A program made the position numbers and the translations under genes. The notes beneath the pieces are model-generated. The model worked only from the letters and a program-made list of their open reading frames with translations, made no database searches and was not told where the DNA came from. Shown in pieces: positions 1 to 5,619 of a stretch of 12,104 bases of DNA (the first letter of the stretch is position 1; every line of letters begins with the position of its first letter). The stretch covers positions 1 through 12,104 of the forward strand of contig JAFWRL010000082.1 in the NCBI GenBank assembly GCA_017520105.1. The letters are read 5' to 3'. This DNA comes from Fibrobacter sp. (lineage in GTDB: Bacteria; Fibrobacterota; Fibrobacteria; Fibrobacterales; Fibrobacteraceae).

Positions 1-1
1 G

Positions 2-29
2 ATCCTTCCACCTACGGTGTCAGGATGAC
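2..29. repeat. Intergenic hairpin repeat, copy 1
   Basis: Imperfect inverted repeat: ATCCT (2-6), TC (7-8), CACC (9-12), loop TAC (13-15), GGTG (16-19), TC (20-21), AGGAT (22-26), then GAC. The outer stem, the TC/TC internal loop and the trailing GAC recur in the copies at 1120 and 3171, while the upper stem differs in sequence but still pairs. It lies at the window edge, so its upstream gene is not visible. It probably belongs to a dispersed REP-like family; function unknown. Confidence 0.6.
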
Positions 30-53
30 AAATCCAGAGAAAAAGTATATTTA

Positions 54-217
54 AAGGAGATGCCCTCCCCATTCGCGGATCATGCTCACGTAAGTGCTAG
101 TTGCATTCAAGGCGAGTGTCGCGACAGGCTGCTTGCAGACTGTCATGATTGAGCCGAAGATGCTGACGCAAAGCGTCAAAGCACTAAGTGATCAAAGAGC
201 TCGGAGGCGGGCATGAC
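54..217. other. Multi-hairpin element upstream of cvfB
   Basis: A stretch of about 160 bases closed by a long-range inverted repeat, ATGCCC (60-65) with GGGCAT (209-214), whose pairing continues partly through CC (67-68) with GG (206-207). Inside it are a strong hairpin GACAGGCTG/CAGACTGTC at 123-144 (one G-A mismatch, CTTG loop), a perfect hairpin TGACGC-AAA-GCGTCA at 164-178, and a possible AGTGC (93-97) to GCACT (181-185) pairing. It could be a structured RNA, a 5' leader of cvfB, or a dispersed repeat whose ends (GGA..., ...ATGAC) resemble those of the short hairpin repeats. A 31-codon frame (complement 51-146) crosses it but is not convincing as a gene. Nothing shows transcription directly. 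Confidence 0.35.
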
Positions 218-226
218 ATTAATGAA

Positions 227-242
227 CCGCGATTGTTCGCGG
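227..242 (+). promoter_or_regulatory. Leader hairpin before cvfB
   Basis: A perfect 6-bp hairpin CCGCGA-TTGT-TCGCGG ends 24 bases before the cvfB start codon and about 13 bases before its AAAGG ribosome binding site (256-260). There is no following T run, so it is not an intrinsic terminator. It may affect stability or translation of the cvfB message; this is inference from position. Confidence 0.25.
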
Positions 243-266
243 GAAACTTGAACGGAAAGGCAAATT

Positions 267-1100
267 ATGGAACTTGGAAGAATCAACCGCGCTCGCGTCG
301 AATCCATCACCCCGCAAGGCTACTACCTCGAACTTGAAACCGGCGGTAGCGTACTCCTCCCCGGTAACCGCAACAAATTCACGCTCGTCGAAGGCGAAAT
401 CATCGATGTATTCGTTTATACGGACTCCGAAGACCGCCCGATTGCAACACTTGACAAGCCGCTCGCGCAGGTGGGCGAATTTGCGGTACTCACGGTCAAG
501 GAAGTCAACCGCGTCGGCGCATTTTTGGACTGGGGCCTCATCAAGGACTTGTTCCTCCCCTTCAAGCAGCAACTCGGCGAATTGCAGAAAGGCGACCGTT
601 GCGTCGTATTCATACTCGAAGATGAAAAAAGCGGACGCATCATCGCTACCGAAAAAATCAAGAGTTTCATCGATCCGGACACGAACGACTTGCACATCGG
701 CCAACGCGTGGATCTCGCCGCTTACGAAGTCACGCCCGATTACGTCGATTGCCTCGTCGATTACCGCTACACGGGCCGCCTCATGGTGACGCCTGGCATG
801 GAACGCATCTACATCGGCGACACGATGCCGGGATTTATCCAACGTTTCACCAGCGATGGGAAAATCACGCTCAACTTGACGCCGGTCGGATACAAAGGCA
901 TGATGAAGAGCGAAAGCCCCAATGCCATTTTGCAAAAGCTCGAAGAAGCAGGCGGATTCCTCCCCTACGGCGACCACACCGACCCGGAAACAATCCGTCG
1001 CGAATTCGGCATGTCCAAGAAAGCATTCAAGAAAATCATCGGAGCACTCTTCCGCGAAGAAAAAATTGTCATCGAAGAAGACGGAATCCGCGCTGTTTAA
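267..1100 (+). CDS. cvfB: CvfB/YitL-family S1 RNA-binding protein
   Basis: A 277-residue protein of the CvfB (YitL) family, the usual length. The family is built from three S1-type OB folds and a C-terminal winged helix that bind RNA; in staphylococci CvfB affects virulence gene expression. Visible here: a first S1-like unit in residues 1-60 (GRINRARVESITPQGYYLEL), a second at about 65-135 including VNRVGAFLDWGL and LFLPFKQQ, a third at about 145-205, and a winged-helix tail (about 215-277) with GDHTDPETIRREFGMSKKAF. It has no signal peptide, so it should be cytoplasmic. The ATG at 267 is preceded by AAAGG at 256-260. It stands alone on the + strand, with a hairpin repeat and a terminator directly downstream. 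The family call is firm; its target in this organism is unknown. Confidence 0.88.
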   Translation: MELGRINRARVESITPQGYYLELETGGSVLLPGNRNKFTLVEGEIIDVFVYTDSEDRPIATLDKPLAQVGEFAVLTVKEVNRVGAFLDWGLIKDLFLPFKQQLGELQKGDRCVVFILEDEKSGRIIATEKIKSFIDPDTNDLHIGQRVDLAAYEVTPDYVDCLVDYRYTGRLMVTPGMERIYIGDTMPGFIQRFTSDGKITLNLTPVGYKGMMKSESPNAILQKLEEAGGFLPYGDHTDPETIRREFGMSKKAFKKIIGALFREEKIVIEEDGIRAV

Positions 1101-1119
1101 ACACAATTTATTCAATAAT

Positions 1120-1147
1120 GGATCCCCTCCCTTCGGTCGAGGATGAC
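1120..1147. repeat. Intergenic hairpin repeat, copy 2
   Basis: Second copy: ATCCCC (1122-1127), TC, CC, loop TTC (1132-1134), GG, TC, GAGGAT (1139-1144), GAC. The outer stem has one C-A mismatch, and the TC/TC internal loop is kept. It sits between the cvfB stop codon and its terminator, so it should be transcribed in the cvfB 3' untranslated region. Confidence 0.6.
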
Positions 1148-1167
1148 AGCACCAAGATGACTCTATA

Positions 1168-1203
1168 AAGAAAGCCGCGATTTGCGGCTTTCTTCATTTT
1201 TTT
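1168..1203 (+). terminator. Intrinsic terminator of cvfB
   Basis: A perfect 11-bp stem AAGAAAGCCGC (1168-1178) with GCGGCTTTCTT (1184-1194), loop GATTT, followed by CA and seven T (1197-1203). It serves the + strand. On the - strand it lies directly after the OmpA-domain gene stop codon, and the TTTATAG that follows could make it weakly bidirectional. Confidence 0.88.
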
Positions 1204-1900
1204 AGAAGTTCACTTCGTCGGCGTTCAGAACGCGGATTTCGATGCGGCGGTTAGCACGGCGACCCATTACCGTCGAATTGTCGCCTTTCGGGCGGCTCGG
1301 GCCATAGCCCACAGCAGTCACGCGTTCCGCCTCGATTCCGTTCTCGATCATGTAATCGCGGACACTGTTCGCACGATCTTCTGAAAGCTGCTGATTCAGC
1401 TCAGCACCACCTTCACTGCTCGTGTGGCCTTCCACTTCGACCTTCGCCTTCGGATTGCGTTTGAGCCCCGCTATAGCGGCGTTCAATGTTTTCAAAGAGT
1501 TTGGAACAAGTTCAGCACTCCCCGCCTTGAACGTAACACCCGTGAGCTCAGAACGCGTATCGTCAAAAACGACCGTAATTCCACCCGTGCTCGCCGTACG
1601 CGATACATACGGAGTTTCGCCGCATTCAAACGGTCCAGTCAAGCTTTCGCAGAGAATCGTATAAGTATCTTCACGCGGAATATGGAAGCTCGCTTCGCCG
1701 TACATATCCGTCGTGATGACAACCTTTTTACCCTTGTTCTGCCCCACAAACGTGAGTTTCTTTTTCACATGCGGGACGTCGTCGTTGTTTGTGTAAGTCA
1801 CATTCAGCACGGCGTGTGTTTTATTCGGTGCCAAACTGCCGGCCATGGCAAAAGACGATGCGACCAATGCCGACAGTGCAATACGGGAAACCAATCTCAT
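1202..1900 (-). CDS. Exported OmpA-domain protein
   Basis: A 232-residue protein with a signal peptide (residues 1-20, cleavage after AMA), a beta-rich N-terminal region (about 28-115) containing two cysteines (C84, C93) that could form a disulfide, and a C-terminal OmpA-like peptidoglycan-binding domain (about 121-225). Domain signs are VEGHTSSEGG, the N-x2-LSEDRA stretch at 169-177, VGYGPSRP and GRRANRRIEIRV. The arginine of LSEDRA, which contacts diaminopimelate in the family, is present, while the usual Asp after GHT is Ser (S161). The protein should sit in the periplasm and tie an envelope structure to the cell wall. Start ATG at 1898-1900 has GGAG at 1907-1910. The gene is convergent with cvfB and divergent from the barrel gene. 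It is a stand-alone OmpA-C protein, not full OmpA, since no N-terminal barrel is seen. Confidence 0.85.
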   Translation of the reverse strand: MRLVSRIALSALVASSFAMAGSLAPNKTHAVLNVTYTNNDDVPHVKKKLTFVGQNKGKKVVITTDMYGEASFHIPREDTYTILCESLTGPFECGETPYVSRTASTGGITVVFDDTRSELTGVTFKAGSAELVPNSLKTLNAAIAGLKRNPKAKVEVEGHTSSEGGAELNQQLSEDRANSVRDYMIENGIEAERVTAVGYGPSRPKGDNSTVMGRRANRRIEIRVLNADEVNF

Positions 1901-1926
1901 TCTTCACTCCAATCGTGATATTATTT

Positions 1927-1932
1927 ATTGTA
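1927..1932 (-). promoter_or_regulatory. Possible -10 box for the OmpA-domain gene
   Basis: On the - strand this reads TACAAT, 26 bases upstream of the start codon and 16 bases before the GGAG site. No good -35 box lies 16-18 bases further upstream, so the call is weak. The divergent gene shares this 130-base intergenic region. Confidence 0.3.
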
Positions 1933-2030
1933 TCCCAAAAATAAAAAATGAACCGACGTCTTTCAAATTATCTTTAAATATTTCGTGAAATTTCTAAATT
2001 TGCGCGCAAACGATCTCAACGGAGTGTCTT

Positions 2031-3059
2031 ATGAACTTCAAAAAAATTACAAGCGCATTACTAGTTGCCGGCTTGGCAACTGCCGCCTTCGCAGCAGACG
2101 GAGAATTCAGCCTCAAAGGCAACGTGCAGACGCAGGCCACCAAGATGGTTGCCGATGACAGCAGCAACTTCAGCTCGCTCTGGGTCCGAGCCAACGTGGG
2201 CGGCCAGTACAAAAGCGAAAACCTCGACGGACTTATCATGTTGCGCATTTTTGCCCCGCAGGTCGGCAACAAGATTCTCGCAGACCTCTACTGGGCAAAC
2301 TACAAATGGAATTTCGAGAACTACAAACTGAATCTCAAAATCGGTCACTGGAAAACGGACTGGTCCCAGTCCACCCACTTCGGTACATACATCGACAAGG
2401 CGCTTACAGCACGCGGCCTTTGGATGCGCGACTACTCCCATGACGCTATCGAATTTGGCTGGCAAACAGGCATTTCCCAGTTCAACGCAATGCTTGCCAC
2501 CAGGGACACCAAGGCAAATACCGGCTACATCCGCATCGAAGAAGACCTCAAATTTAACAGCCTTGACATTCCGCTCGAATTGAAGCTTGCCTACCGAGTC
2601 AATGCCATCGACCGCATACAAAATACAGCAGCCCTCACCCACCACATTGCGACTTATATCAGCTACAGCTTTTCACCGGCTCTTCGCGTTTACGGTGAAT
2701 TCGCCAACATCCACACACAAAACGATGGCATAAAAATGGATGAGAAGCCAAGAAACTACGTAGCACCCGAAAGCAGCTACTTGATTCAAAATAAAACATA
2801 TAATCCGTTCTACTTCGGCCTTGAATTCACACCGAAAGAAGGCCTCTTGAACACGCTTATGAGCAGCCTTTATATTGAATGGGAACGCATCGGTGACCGT
2901 CAAAAAATCCACTTGAACAAGGAAAAAATGGATGACTGGGCATGGGTTTTCGCATGGGCAAAGAAAGTCGGCAAGTCAAAACTCCAGTTCAGCCTCTACA
3001 GCGGAAACGAAATCAGCGACCTCGGGCTTGCATTCCGCCTGACGACAACGTTCAAGTAA
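2031..3059 (+). CDS. Outer-membrane beta-barrel protein
   Basis: A 342-residue exported protein. Residues 1-21 are a clear signal peptide (two lysines, hydrophobic core, cleavage after AFA). The mature part alternates polar and aromatic/hydrophobic residues in short strands, for example LWVRANVGGQY, YKLNLKIGHWKTDW, HHIATYISYSF, YFGLEFTP and LGLAFRLTTTF. This is typical of a 12- to 16-strand outer-membrane barrel, and it ends one residue after a terminal Phe, near the usual C-terminal aromatic signal for BAM insertion. It is probably a porin or phosphate/oligosaccharide-type channel, but no specific family is recognised and the substrate is unknown. The ATG at 2031 has GGAGTG at 2021-2026, the same site and spacing class as the divergent OmpA-domain gene. 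A terminator follows at 3129. Confidence 0.7.
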   Translation: MNFKKITSALLVAGLATAAFAADGEFSLKGNVQTQATKMVADDSSNFSSLWVRANVGGQYKSENLDGLIMLRIFAPQVGNKILADLYWANYKWNFENYKLNLKIGHWKTDWSQSTHFGTYIDKALTARGLWMRDYSHDAIEFGWQTGISQFNAMLATRDTKANTGYIRIEEDLKFNSLDIPLELKLAYRVNAIDRIQNTAALTHHIATYISYSFSPALRVYGEFANIHTQNDGIKMDEKPRNYVAPESSYLIQNKTYNPFYFGLEFTPKEGLLNTLMSSLYIEWERIGDRQKIHLNKEKMDDWAWVFAWAKKVGKSKLQFSLYSGNEISDLGLAFRLTTTFK

Positions 3060-3128
3060 TAATAAGCACTAAAACGCGCGAGACATTAACAACAATTTAA
3101 ACTGCGCGAAGTTCACATAAAGTATTTG

Positions 3129-3157
3129 AAGCCAGGGTAATAAACGCCCTGGCTTTT
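3129..3157 (+). terminator. Terminator of the barrel gene
   Basis: Stem AAGCCAGGG (3129-3137) with CCCTGGCTT (3147-3155), 9 bp, loop of nine bases, then TT and an AT-rich stretch, about 70 bases after the barrel gene stop. The T run is short (four T including the stem end), so termination may be moderate. Confidence 0.65.
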
Positions 3158-3170
3158 ATATAATGTCACT

Positions 3171-3197
3171 GGATCCTTCGCATACGCTCAGGATGAC
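3171..3197. repeat. Intergenic hairpin repeat, copy 3
   Basis: Third copy: ATCCT (3173-3177), TC, GC, loop ATAC (3182-3185), GC, TC, AGGAT (3190-3194), GAC. The shortest upper stem of the three (2 bp). It lies between the barrel gene terminator and the tRNA terminator. Confidence 0.6.
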
Positions 3198-3198
3198 G

Positions 3199-3234
3199 AA
3201 AAAAAATAAACACGACCAACTTTTCGTTGGTCGT
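3199..3234 (-). terminator. Terminator of tRNA-Glu
   Basis: A perfect 9-bp stem ACGACCAAC (3212-3220) with GTTGGTCGT (3226-3234) and a 5-base loop starts 6 bases after the tRNA 3' end on the - strand. It is followed there by GTTTA and a run of eight T (3199-3206). On the + strand it is followed by TTTT, so it could stop read-through both ways. Confidence 0.85.
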
Positions 3235-3240
3235 TTTTAG

Positions 3241-3313
3241 TACCCCCAAGCGGACTCGAACCGCTGTTGCGGGAATGAGAATCCCGAGTCCTAGGCCACT
3301 AGACGATGGGGGC
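3241..3313 (-). tRNA. tRNA-Glu, anticodon CTC
   Basis: A 73-base cloverleaf: acceptor GCCCCCA with TGGGGGT (G1-U72 wobble), T8, D arm starting GTCTAG, anticodon stem CGGGA/TCCCG with loop TTCTCAT, so anticodon CTC reading GAG, variable loop CAACA, T stem AGCGG/CCGCT with loop TTCGAGT, discriminator A. The 3' CCA is not encoded (the next bases are CTA), so it must be added enzymatically. It has its own promoter and terminator. Confidence 0.95.
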
Positions 3314-3325
3314 CAAGCGCGGCAC

Positions 3326-3354
3326 ATTATAGCAATTTTATACGCTTCCGTCAA
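3326..3354 (-). promoter_or_regulatory. Sigma-70-type promoter of tRNA-Glu
   Basis: On the - strand: -35 TTGACG (3349-3354), a 17-base spacer, and a perfect -10 TATAAT (3326-3331). The -10 ends 12 bases before the mature tRNA 5' end. The bases after the -10 (GTGCCGCGC) are GC-rich, as in stable-RNA promoters under stringent control; that regulation is inference. Confidence 0.9.
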
Positions 3355-3358
3355 CTGT

Positions 3359-3513
3359 TTTTTAGTTACTAGATATTAGTTACTAGTTAATAGTTAGAAG
3401 TTACTAGAGATTGCAACAAGAACGTTTCTAGTAACTAGCAACTTCGAACTTAGAACTGTGCCGTAGGCACCTCAGTAACTAGGAACTCAGAACTAGGAAC
3501 TACCGCAAAGCGG
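3359..3513. repeat. 7-base repeat array in inverted halves with two mini-hairpins
   Basis: The left half (3359-3407) is seven consecutive 7-base units of the type TTACTAG (TTTTTAG, TTACTAG, ATATTAG, TTACTAG, TTAATAG, TTAGAAG, TTACTAG). After a 20-base gap come units of the reverse type CTAGTAA: four at 3428-3455 (CTAGTAA, CTAGCAA, CTTCGAA, CTTAGAA), a hairpin GTGCC-GTA-GGCAC (3458-3470), then units at 3472-3499 (TCAGTAA, CTAGGAA, CTCAGAA, CTAGGAA) and a hairpin CCGC-AAA-GCGG (3503-3513). The halves meet in a perfect 9-bp inverted repeat, AGTTACTAG (3399-3407) and CTAGTAACT (3428-3436). It fills the space between the PpiD gene stop and the tRNA promoter. No function is known to me. Confidence 0.75.
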
Positions 3514-5463
3514 CTAGTCTCTATAGTAGAGGTCGAGGTTGCTCTTGACCGGCGTAGAGGCTTCGAGATTCGTGACGAAATCGTTGAATGCCGTCATCAT
3601 GCCAAAGCGGTAAGCGTTATCGATATCCTGCTTGATGGCGTCTTCGACTTCTTCGACCTTCGGCGTCTTCTTGGAAACGACCTTGACCATCACGGCGCCA
3701 TTTTCGGCGACAACCGGAGCGGTCCATTCACCGACCTTAGCCTTGCCAATCACCTTTCCAAGCTGAGCGTTGCCGTAACCGAAGCCCGGAACAAAGCCAT
3801 CCACGGAGGCGTTCTTGGTTTCAAGTTCAACCTTTTCAATCTTGCTTGCAGAATCAGCCTTTGCGGTGTCAGCCGGATTCCAGGCCTTGACCTGAGCGGC
3901 AACAGAATTCAAGTAGATTTCAGCAGCCTTGCCGGACTTCTGCTTGAGAATCGATTCCTTGATATCGCTGTAGTACAGCGGCAGGCTACGTTCACCGGCC
4001 TTGAAGGAGCCGACCTTCTTGGCAATAGCGACCCACTTGTTGTTCTTGAGCACGCTAGAAATTTCGCTTTCTTCGTCCGGGAGGTTTTCGTTCGGCCATG
4101 CAAAGGCAGCCAAGCCTCTGATGTAACCAAGAGCAGCGATATTGCCATCACGCGGAACCCATTCAGAAACCTTGACTTCAAGACCCTTAGCCTTGGCCTC
4201 TGCAGCAAAGTCAGCGCCAGCATCGACATTCTTCTTGATTCCAGAAAGAATCTTTTCAAGGCTATCAATAGTATTAGAAGAAGCAGTCACCGTAAGGAGA
4301 ATGTGACCGACCTTGACCTTTTCGACTTCGCCCTTGTCGTTCTTCACGTTACCATAGGACTTGATTATGTGGTAACCGAACTGGGAACGGACCGGTTCAG
4401 AAATCTTGCCGGAATCGAGAGCGAAAGCGGCATCTTCGAACGGCTTGACGTATGTGCCACGACCGACAAAGTCATCACTCAGGATACCGCCCTTTTCGGC
4501 GCTGCCCTGATCTTCAGAAGAAACGCGAGCCATGTCTTCGAAAGTCGTCGTAGAAGAAGAATCGGTCAACTGGTAATAAAGTGTCATGGCGTATTCGCGG
4601 ATACTAGCGTCGTCGCCAGCGGTAGCTTCAACCGGGATAGAAACATACTGGAACTGGGCAACATCCTTCTGAACAAAGAAGCTATCAAGAGCGTGAGCCT
4701 TGAAATAGCCGGACACCACCACGCTATCCACGGAGTTGCTATCTACAACAAAGGATGAATTCGGGGCGACCGCGACTTGCAGTTCGTAGTCCGTCATACG
4801 GCGTTCGACAGCCCACTTCGCTTCGAGAGAAGTCGGATGCACGGAAGCAGTGACCAGAGCCTGAAGTTGACGAGCCGGAATGGTGTTGTTCTTCATTTCG
4901 TCTTCGAGCATAAGCATGGCGTTCCAGCGGAAAGCAGCCGGAGTCTCAATCCATGCATCATAATCGGCCTTGTTAAACGTCGTATCAGTCAAGAATTTCG
5001 GAAGAGAAGCGATATAAGCCTGAGAACGCTGCATCAAGTCTTCTTGAGAAGAAGCCTGCTGCTGGATGGCGTAGAGGCGAGCCTGAGCTTCTTGAACCAA
5101 GCGAGCGCGGACAGCGTCGGAGTTGCGTCTGAACTCGTTCTTGAGTTCTGCAACAGAAGCACTCAGTTCAGCCTTTTCAAACTGTTCGGCGAAAAGAGCC
5201 TGACGCACGAAACTCGAAAACACCTGGCTGCGCAACTGGGAATACTGTTCATCATCCAGATGCTGGTTCTGGTACTGGTTCTGCACGATCATCTTCACGC
5301 GAGAATCGAAATCCGTATATGAAATCTTGGTGTCATTGACGACGCCAATCGGATAGCTATGCCCCTGATTTGGAACACGGTCCATCGCCAAAAGACCGAT
5401 GGCGATACCCGCTGCAAAGATCACAATTACCCACTTGGCTTTTTCATTAATCCACGTTAACAT
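3514..5463 (-). CDS. ppiD: PpiD/SurA-type periplasmic peptidyl-prolyl isomerase
   Basis: A 649-residue protein laid out like PpiD: a short cytoplasmic N-terminus, one membrane segment (residues about 11-27), then a large periplasmic part. Residues about 30-265 are the SurA_N-like chaperone region, helical and Gln-rich. A parvulin domain follows at about 270-372, with [12 protein letters not shown], the [17 protein letters not shown] stretch and FGYHIIKSY matching the rotamase signature. A second, weaker parvulin-like segment begins at about 383 (KVKVGHILL), and a variable C-terminal region follows. E. coli PpiD is a little over 620 residues with one parvulin domain. The role is folding of proteins leaving the Sec translocon toward the outer membrane. 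Start ATG at 5461-5463 has GGAG at 5472-5475. It is divergent from nadB across 156 bases. No clear terminator follows; a 7-base repeat array starts right after the TAG. Confidence 0.85.
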   Translation of the reverse strand: MLTWINEKAKWVIVIFAAGIAIGLLAMDRVPNQGHSYPIGVVNDTKISYTDFDSRVKMIVQNQYQNQHLDDEQYSQLRSQVFSSFVRQALFAEQFEKAELSASVAELKNEFRRNSDAVRARLVQEAQARLYAIQQQASSQEDLMQRSQAYIASLPKFLTDTTFNKADYDAWIETPAAFRWNAMLMLEDEMKNNTIPARQLQALVTASVHPTSLEAKWAVERRMTDYELQVAVAPNSSFVVDSNSVDSVVVSGYFKAHALDSFFVQKDVAQFQYVSIPVEATAGDDASIREYAMTLYYQLTDSSSTTTFEDMARVSSEDQGSAEKGGILSDDFVGRGTYVKPFEDAAFALDSGKISEPVRSQFGYHIIKSYGNVKNDKGEVEKVKVGHILLTVTASSNTIDSLEKILSGIKKNVDAGADFAAEAKAKGLEVKVSEWVPRDGNIAALGYIRGLAAFAWPNENLPDEESEISSVLKNNKWVAIAKKVGSFKAGERSLPLYYSDIKESILKQKSGKAAEIYLNSVAAQVKAWNPADTAKADSASKIEKVELETKNASVDGFVPGFGYGNAQLGKVIGKAKVGEWTAPVVAENGAVMVKVVSKKTPKVEEVEDAIKQDIDNAYRFGMMTAFNDFVTNLEASTPVKSNLDLYYRD

Positions 5464-5548
5464 AGAGACAACTCCATTAAAATTTTTGACGCACGAAAAA
5501 TAGCAAAAAAAAATGTTTCCATTTTATTTTATCGAAATCAAAGCCAAA

Positions 5549-5554
5549 TATAAT
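5549..5554 (+). promoter_or_regulatory. Possible -10 box for nadB
   Basis: Perfect TATAAT, 65 bases upstream of the nadB ATG. The sequence 16-18 bases further upstream is AT-rich but does not resemble TTGACA, so the promoter is only suggested. Confidence 0.35.
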
Positions 5555-5561
5555 GCCGAAA

Positions 5562-5587
5562 ATCCCTATTTTTTCTATTTATGGGAT
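5562..5587 (+). promoter_or_regulatory. Inverted repeat in the nadB leader
   Basis: ATCCC (5562-5566) and GGGAT (5583-5587), separated by 16 mostly T/A bases and followed by seven A. It lies just downstream of the possible -10, where an operator for an NAD-synthesis repressor or a small leader hairpin could be. No known operator is recognised. Confidence 0.2.
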
Positions 5588-5619
5588 AAAAAAATACATC
5601 TATTCCTTTGGAGTATCAC

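Noticed and set aside
51..146. 31-codon frame on the - strand, MTVCKQPVATLALNA...
   Set aside because: It lies in the multi-hairpin element and has no ribosome binding site that I can trust; kept only as an alternative reading within that finding.
219..1115. 298-codon open frame on the complement of cvfB
   Set aside because: Antisense shadow of a clear family member, rich in Phe, Ala, Val and Asp with no domain; cvfB on the + strand has the ribosome binding site and a terminator.
3166..3354. 62-codon open frame on the - strand over the tRNA
   Set aside because: It spans tRNA-Glu, its promoter, its terminator and a hairpin repeat, so it is a chance frame.
3359..3513. CRISPR array
   Set aside because: Units are 7 bases with no spacers, and no cas gene is near.
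3129..3513. tRNA-linked integration site of a mobile element
   Set aside because: No integrase, no duplicated tRNA end and no second attachment site are visible near the tRNA.
4303..5322. Two open frames on the + strand inside the PpiD gene
   Set aside because: They are antisense to a protein with a clear membrane segment and parvulin motifs, and have no ribosome binding site or domain of their own.
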